A DNA stretch of 64,000 nt, taken from contig NZ_JAQKGU010000003.1 in assembly GCF_028532725.1 (NCBI RefSeq), positions 248,001 to 312,000 on the forward strand, given 5' to 3'. The position numbers were made by a program, and so were the translations under genes. This document shows positions 1 through 6,608 of the stretch, one piece after another. The notes below the pieces were generated by a model. The model had not been told where the DNA came from and made no database searches. It worked only from the letters and a program-made list of their open reading frames with translations. Every line of letters begins with the position of its first letter. The stretch's first letter is position 1. Origin of the DNA: Desulfovibrio sp. Fe33 (GTDB lineage Bacteria; Desulfobacterota; Desulfovibrionia; Desulfovibrionales; Desulfovibrionaceae).

Positions 1-918
1 GGTCACGGCAATGACCATGTCCATGTCCTGGATATTCTCTTCGCGCAGGATTTCCTGATCCGTGGAGTCGCCCATGAGAACGATGGGGCGATCCAGATGC
101 TCGGAAAGATACTCGCACCGCTTCTGCCGGTTTTCGAGCAGCCGCGTGTGGTAGTATTTGTTGTCCAGAGCCTTCGCCAGACGGAAGCCGATGTTGCCGC
201 CGCCGATAATCATAACCTTGCGGACAGGATCGTCGGCCACGCCCAGCCGGGCCATGATCTCGTCCTGGTCGCGGATGTCGCAGACAAAATAAACAAGGTC
301 GCCGGGCTTGAGCACATCGAGTCCGCCGGGAATGATGAGCTGGCCGTTGCGCACAATGGCCGCAATGACCAATCCCAGGTCGTCGCCGATCTTGTCGCGC
401 AGGTGAATGAGCTGACTGCCCATGATCGGGCTGTTGTCCGGCAGGTTGATGCCGATAAGCCGGATCTTGCCGCCCGCGAACTCGTTGATCTCCACCGCCC
501 CCGGCACGCTCATGAGCCGGAGCACCGAGTTCACCACCTCCTCGTCGGGGTTGATGATCTTGGTGATGTTGGCGCCCCGCTCGGTGAGCAGATGCCCGTA
601 ATCCGTATACATCTCGCTGCGGATGCGGGCGAGCTTGGTCACGCCCTGGCTAAGCATATTCGCGTAGTAGCAGCTGATGATATTGATCTCGTCCGAGTCG
701 GTCACGGCCAGGAAGATGTCGGCTTCGGCGACGCCCGCCTCAGCCAATATCTTGGGGCTGGACCCCGAACCCTTGATGGTCTGGACGTCCGAACTCTCGG
801 CGACCTTGCGCAAAGCCTCGTCGCTGGTGTCAACGACCACGACTTCCTTGTTCTCTACGGCAAGCCGCTGCGCGAGGTGATAGCCGACCTCGCCGGCACC
901 AATAATGATGACCCGCAA
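1..918 (-). CDS. trkA: Trk potassium uptake regulator TrkA (3' end outside window)
   Basis: Cytoplasmic NAD(H)-binding regulatory subunit of the Trk K+ channel. The frame begins at a TTG (916-918) preceded by AAGGAG six bases upstream, so ATG-only gene calls would miss this start. The N-terminus MRVIIIGAGEVGYHLAQRL is a Rossmann dinucleotide-binding fold; a TrkA-C-like domain follows, and a second Rossmann motif (IIGGGNIGFRLAKAL) appears near residue 230. That is the TrkA-N/TrkA-C/TrkA-N layout. About 306 of roughly 455 expected residues are present; the second TrkA-C domain runs off the left edge. Its partner trkH/trkG is not in the window. Confidence 0.93.
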   Translation of the reverse strand, partial: MRVIIIGAGEVGYHLAQRLAVENKEVVVVDTSDEALRKVAESSDVQTIKGSGSSPKILAEAGVAEADIFLAVTDSDEINIISCYYANMLSQGVTKLARIRSEMYTDYGHLLTERGANITKIINPDEEVVNSVLRLMSVPGAVEINEFAGGKIRLIGINLPDNSPIMGSQLIHLRDKIGDDLGLVIAAIVRNGQLIIPGGLDVLKPGDLVYFVCDIRDQDEIMARLGVADDPVRKVMIIGGGNIGFRLAKALDNKYYHTRLLENRQKRCEYLSEHLDRPIVLMGDSTDQEILREENIQDMDMVIAVT

Positions 919-936
919 ATGATGCTCCTTAATTGG

Positions 937-969
937 GTGAAAACAACATATGTCTACCCGTGTTTTCAC
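937..969. promoter_or_regulatory. 9-bp perfect inverted repeat upstream of trkA
   Basis: GTGAAAACA (937-945) and TGTTTTCAC (961-969) form a perfect 9-bp inverted repeat with a 15-nt spacer. It lies 19 bp upstream of the TTG start of trkA and downstream of the sulfite reductase gene. There is no T-run, so it looks more like an operator or leader stem than a terminator. Confidence 0.4.
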
Positions 970-1023
970 GCCAGCGCAACATTGCGGCAACCGGTCCGAA
1001 TCAATAATATCCGGCCGTTAAGA

Positions 1024-1063
1024 AATGGCGATTCGTCAGGAGAAATCGCGTCCTGCCGCCATT
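1024..1063 (-). terminator. Candidate terminator after the sulfite reductase gene
   Basis: On the minus strand AATGGCG pairs with CGCCATT (1057-1063 with 1024-1030), and an inner CAGGA/TCCTG arm adds to it, followed by TTTCTTAA. It starts 15 bp past the sulfite reductase stop codon. The T-tract is weak. Confidence 0.45.
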
Positions 1064-1077
1064 CCCCGGAAATCGAA

Positions 1078-1737
1078 TCAAAGAACGGCAGACCGCGCGG
1101 CATCGACGCCGACCCGCTCCATGAACCGGGCGGTACGCTCCTTTTTCTTCGCATTTTCAGAGTAAAAGGCCAGGACCTTGCGAATAACCGCGAAAGCCTC
1201 TTCCTCCGACACGTTCTCGGCCAGGACATCCCCCTGGCGCACACGCCGTCCGCCGTTGCCGCCGAAGGCCACCGTCCAGCCGTCCTTGCAGCCGAAAAGG
1301 CCCACATCGCGGACCATGGGCTCAGCGCAGCACATGGGGCAACCCGACACGCTGGACTTGAGCTTGGCGGGGAATTCAAAGGAGGCAAGCACCTTCTCCA
1401 GCCGATCAGCCATGGCCATGGAATCCTGCAAGCCGCGCCTGCACGAAACAGACCCGGGGCAGGACTGCACCGCGCAGGGGCAGTCCTCACCCACCAGGCC
1501 GACGGCTTCGACCACCCCTTTCAGGGCGGATTCAGGCACGTCGTCGATCATCAATCGCTGGTTGGCGGCCAGCCGCACCCCGCCCAGGCCATATTCCCGC
1601 ACGGCGCGGTTGACGGCGTCCAGGAGGTCGGCGTCAAGCCGTCCCATGCGAGTACGCGGCACCACCGTGTAGGAGCCGTTCCTTCGACGGCGCACCGCCC
1701 CTGCGGGCAATTGCGCAATGTATTCCTCAATGTTCAT
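1078..1737 (-). CDS. Small siroheme/[4Fe-4S] assimilatory-type sulfite reductase
   Basis: A 219-aa protein with the siroheme sulfite/nitrite reductase signature: C93-x5-C99 and C133-x3-C137, the ligands of the coupled [4Fe-4S]-siroheme centre. The length matches the single-subunit low-molecular-weight 'assimilatory-type' sulfite reductases of Desulfovibrio (about 218 aa), not DsrA or DsrB. It would catalyse six-electron sulfite (or nitrite) reduction in the cytoplasm. It is the last gene of a four-gene minus-strand operon, 36 bp after a cupin and downstream of two Fe-S proteins that could supply electrons. Whether its role is assimilatory or detoxifying cannot be read from sequence. Confidence 0.85.
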   Translation of the reverse strand: MNIEEYIAQLPAGAVRRRRNGSYTVVPRTRMGRLDADLLDAVNRAVREYGLGGVRLAANQRLMIDDVPESALKGVVEAVGLVGEDCPCAVQSCPGSVSCRRGLQDSMAMADRLEKVLASFEFPAKLKSSVSGCPMCCAEPMVRDVGLFGCKDGWTVAFGGNGGRRVRQGDVLAENVSEEEAFAVIRKVLAFYSENAKKKERTARFMERVGVDAARSAVL

Positions 1738-1773
1738 GACGATTATCTCTCTTCCCCACGTCTGAAGGCCGCA

Positions 1774-2091
1774 TCAGATCGGCGGCGCGATGTGCACCAG
1801 CACACGCATGTCGGTAACGGCCCGGACCCCATGGGGTTCGGCGATCTGCGAAACGAGCACGTCGCCGGGCCGCGCGGGCATGGACGCGCCGTCCGCGCCC
1901 AGGAATTCACCCTCCCCTTCGAGAACGGTCAGGGTCAACTCCCCTTCCAGGTCGTGGGAATGAACGGGCAGCGTTTGCCCGGCTCTGAAGTTGAAATTGA
2001 TGACCTTCACATATTCCGACTCATGGGCCAAGTAATTGGAAAAAGTCAGGTCCTTGAAGCCATGAACGTCGAACAGCTCTATCTTCTTCAT
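1774..2091 (-). CDS. Single-domain cupin protein
   Basis: A 105-aa protein with a cupin beta-barrel. Motif 1 has Gly38-x5-His44-x-His46 followed by acidic residues (E49/E51); motif 2 contains PGD and His87. These would bind one metal ion. No extra domain and no signal peptide are seen, so it is cytoplasmic. It lies 17 bp downstream of the ferredoxin-like gene and 36 bp upstream of the sulfite reductase gene, and so is very likely cotranscribed. Small cupins of this kind often act as ligand or redox sensors or have small dioxygenase-like activity; the sequence does not decide which. Confidence 0.75.
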   Translation of the reverse strand: MKKIELFDVHGFKDLTFSNYLAHESEYVKVINFNFRAGQTLPVHSHDLEGELTLTVLEGEGEFLGADGASMPARPGDVLVSQIAEPHGVRAVTDMRVLVHIAPPI

Positions 2092-2108
2092 GACGGTTCT
2101 CCTTATCG

Positions 2109-2888
2109 TTAATCGAAATGCAAGGCCACGGTTTCCAACACCTCGCCGCTGCGGCGCACGATGACCCGCCGGGTCGGTACGGACTTGCCCGCCCGCCTGA
2201 CAGCTTCACCCAGAATGGCGCTCATGGACGAGCAGCACGGCACTTCCATCTCCATGACGGTGATGGAATTGAGATCGTTTTCCGCAATTATCCCGGTGAG
2301 CTTATCCACATATTCCATCTGATTGTCGAACTTGGGGCAGCCCATGAGAACCACACGGCCCGGGACGAACTCTCCATGATAGGAGGGCATGGCCACGGGC
2401 ACGCAGTCGGCGGTCAGGAGCAGGTCGGCGTTCTTCAGGAACGGCGCGTTGGGCGGCACGAGCCGAAGCTGCACAGGCCAGTGGGACAAAGCCGAACCCG
2501 CGCTCTGTGCCGAAGGGACGTTGGCCCGGCCGCACGGGGTCAAAGTTTGAAGCGCAGAGCCGGGGCAGCCGCCCGCCTTGGGAGCGGCAGACGCGAGGCG
2601 CAGGCTCATGGGATCGGGCATATGGTCCGGGATCTCGCGGCCCTGAGCCCGAAGATGCTCGGCCACGGCTTCGGGATCGAAATCCGCGGCTTCGCGCACC
2701 TCCACCTTGAGTGCGCCGGTGGGGCAATCGCCCAAACATGCGCCCAGGCCATCGCAGTAGATTTCCTTTACCAGCTTCGCCTTGCCGTCGACGATGGCCA
2801 ATGCGCCCTCGGCGCAGGCCGGAACACACTGCCCGCAGCCGTTACACAATTCTTCATTGATGGTAATCATCTTACGCTGATGTATCAT
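2109..2888 (-). CDS. 4Fe-4S ferredoxin-like protein of the Hcp-associated type
   Basis: 259 aa. The N-terminus has a classic cluster motif C15-x2-C18-x2-C21-x3-C25 and a second set C45, C51, C55 in which the usual middle cysteine is absent. The remaining ~200 residues form a conserved domain with motifs LVPPNAPFLKNADLLLTADC, MGCPKFD and MEVPCCSS. This architecture is known from iron-sulfur proteins encoded next to hybrid cluster protein genes in Desulfovibrio and other anaerobes. It probably passes electrons to, or partners with, the sulfite reductase encoded downstream. The first ATG has an upstream AGAGG. No hcp gene is present in the window. Confidence 0.75.
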   Translation of the reverse strand: MIHQRKMITINEELCNGCGQCVPACAEGALAIVDGKAKLVKEIYCDGLGACLGDCPTGALKVEVREAADFDPEAVAEHLRAQGREIPDHMPDPMSLRLASAAPKAGGCPGSALQTLTPCGRANVPSAQSAGSALSHWPVQLRLVPPNAPFLKNADLLLTADCVPVAMPSYHGEFVPGRVVLMGCPKFDNQMEYVDKLTGIIAENDLNSITVMEMEVPCCSSMSAILGEAVRRAGKSVPTRRVIVRRSGEVLETVALHFD

Positions 2889-2915
2889 TCTTCTATCCTC
2901 TCGTTTTCAATGGGT

Positions 2916-4283
2916 TCAAATTCTGGCCACACCGAGAAAAACGGCGTGGAGACTGACGGCCAGGACAATGAACGCGGTCCTGGCGTTATTTGGAGAAAGA
3001 CCGGGAAAAGCGTAACCTATCTGGTTGTCTGAGCAGGCCGATACGCAATCGCCGCACAGGGTGCAGGAAAGAGCGGGCCGTCCCTTGGCCAGCCTGTCGG
3101 CATCAAGCGCGCCGTATCTGCACCGGGGAACGCAAGCTCCGCACTGAAGGCAGTCAGCTCCGATGCGAATGCGCCACGGCGAGACCCGGCCCAGGAGATT
3201 GCCCACAAGCCCGATGGGACAGAACTCGGCGCAGTGAACCATCATCCCCCGCCTGCGGGAGAAGAAAAGCATCATCCCTACGCCGATAAGACCGAAGGCG
3301 GCCCCGAAGAGCACCGCGCTCACCCCCGGCACGCCGAGAGCGCGCAGTCCCCAGGCGGCCCCCACGGTCAGGAGCAGAGTCGCCCCCCGGCCCCACAGGC
3401 TCAGCCCGCGCGACGCCCTGGGCGCGAAGGGCCGCGCTCTCAAGCGGCTCATGGCGTCGTCCCATGCCCCTATGTAGCAAAGATGACTACACCATGCGGG
3501 CCCCACCAAAATCAGAGTGACGCCGAACAGGACGAGCATGAAAAAGCCTCCTCCGCGAAAGACGGGACCGGCTACGATCATGGCCGGGACCGGAAGGTGC
3601 AGCGTTCCGGTCATGAGCATACGGTCCGCGCCCAAAAGCCCAAGGCCCAACTGCAAGAAGAACAGGGCCGAAAAAAGTCCCCATATGCGGGGCCGATACC
3701 GCCGATGCCCCAATGGAGTACGCATATGCGAACCGACCCACTGGCCGTAGAAACCGAGCAGAAAGACCTCTCCCCACCCCCAGCCCGGCAGGTAGCGGTC
3801 CGCAAGCAGAATGGGAAAACCGACCTTGTTTCGGGCGACGGCCAGACAGACAACGGTAATCGCGAATATCGCCGCTCGGGGCCAGGCCCATTCCCGATCG
3901 CGGTCGAACCAGGCTTCACTTCCGCCGCCGAGCAAGGACGCCATGGCGAGCCCGTCCAGGAGAATAATCCCGCTCATTATCCCGGTCAGCCGCATCCAAG
4001 GCAAATCGAAGACCAACCTGATGGTGATAAGGTCCACCACGGTCTGAGCCCACACGTACCCGCCCCACAGCAGTGCGGCCAGGACGATCGGGCGCAGCCA
4101 TGCCTGCCGGGTAAACAACAACCCGGCCAATCCGGCCAAAGCCGCAGCCAAACCGAAATCCCCCTGGCGGAACCAGTGGGAGGCAAGCAGCAACAAGGCC
4201 AGGACAGGCAGCAGCAGTCGGTATCTGTTCACGGGTACGTTCTCCATGGCCCCACTTTGGACAATCTTTTTGACGTCAGCCAT
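2916..4283 (-). CDS. NapH/NosR-like polytopic membrane 4Fe-4S protein
   Basis: 455 aa with about ten hydrophobic segments. Two loop motifs of the CX3CP class (WCSHLCYIG, HCAEFCPIG) are followed by two C-terminal [4Fe-4S] motifs (CLQCGACVPRC and CTLCGDCVSAC). This is the NapH/NosR/RdxA-type layout that moves electrons between the quinone pool and Fe-S proteins. It is the first gene of the sulfite reductase operon, 27 bp before the ferredoxin-like gene. The start is uncertain: the first ATG (4281-4283) has no Shine-Dalgarno and sits in a palindrome, while Met13 (codon at 4245-4247) follows a GGGG. A start at Met13 would free the palindromes as operators. Confidence 0.8.
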   Translation of the reverse strand: MADVKKIVQSGAMENVPVNRYRLLLPVLALLLLASHWFRQGDFGLAAALAGLAGLLFTRQAWLRPIVLAALLWGGYVWAQTVVDLITIRLVFDLPWMRLTGIMSGIILLDGLAMASLLGGGSEAWFDRDREWAWPRAAIFAITVVCLAVARNKVGFPILLADRYLPGWGWGEVFLLGFYGQWVGSHMRTPLGHRRYRPRIWGLFSALFFLQLGLGLLGADRMLMTGTLHLPVPAMIVAGPVFRGGGFFMLVLFGVTLILVGPAWCSHLCYIGAWDDAMSRLRARPFAPRASRGLSLWGRGATLLLTVGAAWGLRALGVPGVSAVLFGAAFGLIGVGMMLFFSRRRGMMVHCAEFCPIGLVGNLLGRVSPWRIRIGADCLQCGACVPRCRYGALDADRLAKGRPALSCTLCGDCVSACSDNQIGYAFPGLSPNNARTAFIVLAVSLHAVFLGVARI

Positions 4284-4294
4284 GACTTAGGTCA
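4271..4294. promoter_or_regulatory. Two adjacent palindromes, candidate Crp/Fnr-type operator
   Basis: TGACGTCA (4271-4278) is a perfect 8-bp palindrome, followed by TGAC-N4-GTCA (4283-4294). The second has the half-site/N4/half-site geometry of Crp/Fnr-family boxes and lies in the short divergent region between the membrane Fe-S gene and the Crp/Fnr gene starting at 4335. Autoregulation and control of the sulfite reductase operon are inferred. Confidence 0.45.
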
Positions 4295-4334
4295 ATTTAT
4301 CCGTACCACATGAAAAAATGGAGAAAATGATATT

Positions 4335-5009
4335 ATGGACAAACTGGCGGCCGTGAAGGAAATGGCCTTCTTCCAGGGATTGCCCGCGGAGCAGTTGGCC
4401 AAGCTTGCCGAAATAGCCGTGACCAGGCGGTACGACAAAGGCGAAACCCTGTTTCCGGCCGACGTTCCGGCCGACGGATTTTACTCGCTCGTCAACGGAC
4501 GGGTCAAAGTGTTCCGCACCTCCCCGGCAGGCAAGGAGCAAATCCTGCACGTGTTCGGGGCAGGCGAAGCCGTGGGCGAGGTCCCGGTATTCGAAGGCTC
4601 GACGTTCCCGGCCCAATGCGAAGCCGTGGAGCCGTGCGAGGCTCTCTTCTTCCCCAGAAACACTTTCCGGAACATCCTGCGCGACGACCCGGACCTGGCC
4701 ATGCGAATGATGGCCATGCTCTCCCAAAGATTGCGCATCCTGGTCAATAAGATCGACGACCTGAGCCTCAAGGAAACCCCGGCCCGAGTGGCCGCCCACC
4801 TCCTGCTCCTGCGCTCGTCCACTGATTCCGACACATTCCGCCTCGACCTGCCGAAGGGGCAAATCGCCCTGTATCTCGGGACGATCCAGGAGACCCTGTC
4901 GCGCATCTTCAAACGGTTCACCGATGAAGGACTGATCGAAATCAAGGGACGGGAAATAACCATTCTCGACAGGGAACGGCTGCGCGAGCTGGCCGATGAA
5001 GGGCGTTAG
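4335..5009 (+). CDS. Crp/Fnr family transcriptional regulator
   Basis: 224 aa. An N-terminal cyclic-nucleotide-binding-type jelly roll (about residues 8-120) is followed by a dimerization helix and a C-terminal winged helix whose recognition part reads LGTIQETLSRIFKRF. It lacks the N-terminal cysteine cluster of Fnr, so it is not an oxygen-sensing [4Fe-4S] Fnr; heme-based or other sensing, as in HcpR, is possible. It is divergent from the Fe-S/sulfite reductase operon with only about 50 bp between, which suggests it controls that operon and itself. Its effector cannot be read from sequence. Confidence 0.88.
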   Translation: MDKLAAVKEMAFFQGLPAEQLAKLAEIAVTRRYDKGETLFPADVPADGFYSLVNGRVKVFRTSPAGKEQILHVFGAGEAVGEVPVFEGSTFPAQCEAVEPCEALFFPRNTFRNILRDDPDLAMRMMAMLSQRLRILVNKIDDLSLKETPARVAAHLLLLRSSTDSDTFRLDLPKGQIALYLGTIQETLSRIFKRFTDEGLIEIKGREITILDRERLRELADEGR

Positions 5010-5013
5010 GCGC

Positions 5014-5156
5014 AAAAAAACCGCGCCGAAGGCGCATACAGGGGATGCAAGGGTGCGAGCCCTTGCCCTCCGGAGGCGAAATCATCCGACTATTGCCGCA
5101 AAGCGGCTTTCCACGCCAGACTCTACTCTTCGGGAGGCATAAAGGAATAGCTCCCC
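5014..5156 (+). repeat. Structured dispersed repeat, copy 1
   Basis: A ~140-bp unit that recurs at 26413-26554 and 62430-62563 in the same orientation. It begins AAAAAAACCGCGCC and contains successive small hairpins: GCGCC-GAA-GGCGC, GCAAGGG-N6-CCCTTGC, CCTC/GAGG and GCCGC-AAA-GCGGC. It ends in a GG..CTCCCC segment. The stems are kept between copies while loop bases vary. It lies between the Crp/Fnr gene and the terminator at 5165-5195. A short frame in it (MQGCEPLPSGGEI) is probably not a protein. Confidence 0.85.
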
Positions 5157-5164
5157 CCCCCACA

Positions 5165-5195
5165 CAAAAAAAGGGGAGCCGAAACAGCTCCCCTT
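5165..5195 (-). terminator. Intrinsic terminator of the TupA-like gene
   Basis: AAGGGGAGC (5171-5179) pairs with GCTCCCCTT (5187-5195) around a 7-nt loop. On the minus strand the stem is followed by TTTTTTT, giving a textbook terminator 20 bp after the solute-binding protein stop. Confidence 0.9.
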
Positions 5196-5215
5196 CATCT
5201 TCACAAGCGGCAATC

Positions 5216-6064
5216 CTAGTGGTCGTACTTCTTCGCGTATTCCGCGTCGTTGTACATGCCCTCTCCGTATTCCTTGCGGCCGTAATCGGCGACGATGCCC
5301 TGCCCTTCCGGCGAGGCCAGGAACTTGATGAACTCCACGGACAGCTCATGATTGGGCGCTCCGGCAGGAGAAGCCAGGGCGTGATAGGTGTTGATGAGCA
5401 TGGGGTCGCCCCGGAACAAAATCTTGATGCGGCTCAAATCCTTTTTCCCCATGATCCAGGTGGAACTGTCGGTCATGAAATAGCCGTCCTCTGCATTGGC
5501 CCGCTTCAGGGTGGCCATCATGAAATCCTTGGTGACCACGTACCACTTGCCCTCCGGCTGAATGCCCGCCTTCTTCCAAATAGCCAATTCCTTCTTGTGG
5601 GTTCCGGAATTGTCGCCCCGGGACAGGAACAAGGCGCCGGCCTTGGCAATGCGGGCATAGGCGTCGGCCGCGTCCTTGGCGGCGGCGATGCCCGCCGGAT
5701 CGCTCAAGGGACCGACGATGTAAAATTCATTGGAGCCGATCAGGGTACGGTCAACGGCCCATCCATCCGCCACGGCCTGTTTCTCGGCGGCGGGCGCATG
5801 AACCATACAGGCATCCACATCACCCGCCTTAAGCAGGCTCAGTGATTTGCCGGACCCGGCCTTGACCCAGCACATGGTCGTCCCGTGCTTGGCGTTGAAA
5901 GCGTCAGCCAAGGCTTCGAGCAGCCCCAGTTCGCCGGGAGAGCCTGTGGCAAGCTTATAGACGGTCCCGCCATCGCCGTACGTCTGCGTACAGGCGACGT
6001 CACCGGCATAGGCTGAGCCGAGGAGAAGCAAACACATCAGGGACGCCAGCAAGAATCTCTTCAT
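5216..6064 (-). CDS. TupA-like periplasmic oxyanion-binding protein (orphan)
   Basis: 282 aa from the ATG at 6062-6064, which has AAGGAG at ideal spacing; a longer TTG start is possible. A signal peptide (residues 1-20, cleavage after AYA) precedes a solute-binding fold of the tungstate-binding TupA/PstS-like group. The conserved segment LSRGDNSGTHKKE (148-160), the DVDACMVHAPAAEK stretch and the MTDSSTW motif are typical of TupA. The usual TTTS-type anion-binding motif near the N-terminus is replaced by ATGSPGELG (39-47), so ligand specificity may have shifted. No permease or ATPase (tupB, tupC) adjoins it. Tungstate or molybdate is the best guess, given the FdhAB locus in the same window. 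Confidence 0.75.
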   Translation of the reverse strand: MKRFLLASLMCLLLLGSAYAGDVACTQTYGDGGTVYKLATGSPGELGLLEALADAFNAKHGTTMCWVKAGSGKSLSLLKAGDVDACMVHAPAAEKQAVADGWAVDRTLIGSNEFYIVGPLSDPAGIAAAKDAADAYARIAKAGALFLSRGDNSGTHKKELAIWKKAGIQPEGKWYVVTKDFMMATLKRANAEDGYFMTDSSTWIMGKKDLSRIKILFRGDPMLINTYHALASPAGAPNHELSVEFIKFLASPEGQGIVADYGRKEYGEGMYNDAEYAKKYDH

Positions 6065-6075
6065 AATCAACTCCT

Positions 6076-6102
6076 TAGTGTATTAAAATGTGACATACAC
6101 TA
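6076..6102. promoter_or_regulatory. Inverted repeat abutting the RBS of the TupA-like gene
   Basis: TAGTGTAT (6076-6083) and ATACACTA (6095-6102) form a perfect 8-bp inverted repeat with an 11-nt spacer. It ends directly against the AAGGAG of the TupA-like gene. It could be a repressor operator or, in the mRNA, a hairpin next to the ribosome binding site. Confidence 0.5.
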
Positions 6103-6167
6103 GCATCATCGACTATGCACGGCAAGACACAATGAGAGTTTGTCCGGGTCCACGCAGCACACAACGC

Positions 6168-6200
6168 AAAAAGCCCGCCGCACACGAAGTGCGGCGGGCT
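6168..6200 (-). terminator. Intrinsic terminator of rpsT
   Basis: AGCCCGCCGCAC (6172-6183) pairs perfectly with GTGCGGCGGGCT (6189-6200) around an ACGAA loop. On the minus strand it is followed by TTTTTGCG, 22 bp after the rpsT stop. Confidence 0.93.
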
Positions 6201-6221
6201 GAAGAGGCAGTGCGTAATAAA

Positions 6222-6488
6222 CTATTCCGCGATCTGGTTGATCGCAGCCTGCAGCCGGGAGATGCGGCGCTGAGCCTGACGGGAATGAATCACGTTCTTG
6301 CGAGCGGCGCGGTCCAGGACGGAGCTGGCTTCCTTCAGGGCCTCCATGGCCTTGGCGGAATCCTTCTCCTCGATGGCAAGACGAACAGCCTTGACGGTGT
6401 TCTTGATGCGGGTCTTGGAAATACGGTTGCGGGCGCGACGCTTCAAGCTCTGACGGTGCCTTTTCAGGGCAGATTTGTGATTGGCCAA
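6222..6488 (-). CDS. rpsT: 30S ribosomal protein S20
   Basis: 88 aa, strongly basic. The N-terminus MANHKSALKRHRQSLKRRARN is diagnostic of S20, and the C-terminus retains the helix that packs on 16S rRNA. The length is normal for the family. It is a single-gene unit with its own consensus promoter (6563-6590) and terminator (6168-6200), as usual for rpsT. The ATG has AGGAG upstream. No anomalies. Confidence 0.98.
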   Translation of the reverse strand: MANHKSALKRHRQSLKRRARNRISKTRIKNTVKAVRLAIEEKDSAKAMEALKEASSVLDRAARKNVIHSRQAQRRISRLQAAINQIAE

Positions 6489-6562
6489 GGTAATTTCTCC
6501 TGATCGATTTATTATCGCATTAAAAAGCGTTTGTTTTGCAATTCTTCCCGAAGGGAGGGTCT

Positions 6563-6590
6563 TTTATATGGACTCCAGGCGCGATGTCAA
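6563..6590 (-). promoter_or_regulatory. Sigma-70-type promoter of rpsT
   Basis: On the minus strand TTGACA (6585-6590), a 16-bp spacer and TATAAA (6563-6568) give a near-consensus housekeeping promoter about 75 bp upstream of rpsT, just past the glyS stop. Confidence 0.75.
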
Positions 6591-6608
6591 GCCTTTTCTG
6601 GTTCCAGT

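Noticed and set aside
97-2112. 671-codon plus-strand open frame
   Set aside because: It runs antisense to trkA, the sulfite reductase and the cupin genes and has the low-complexity composition typical of antisense frames in high-GC DNA.
2905-2930. tRNA T-loop-like string GGTTCAAATT
   Set aside because: Flanking bases do not form the T-stem or any acceptor stem, so there is no tRNA.
3234-4313. 359-codon plus-strand open frame
   Set aside because: Antisense to the NapH-like membrane protein gene, rich in Pro/Gln/His with no recognisable domain.
5045-5845. Plus-strand frame beginning MQGCEPLPSGGEI
   Set aside because: It starts inside repeat copy 1 and continues antisense to the TupA-like gene.
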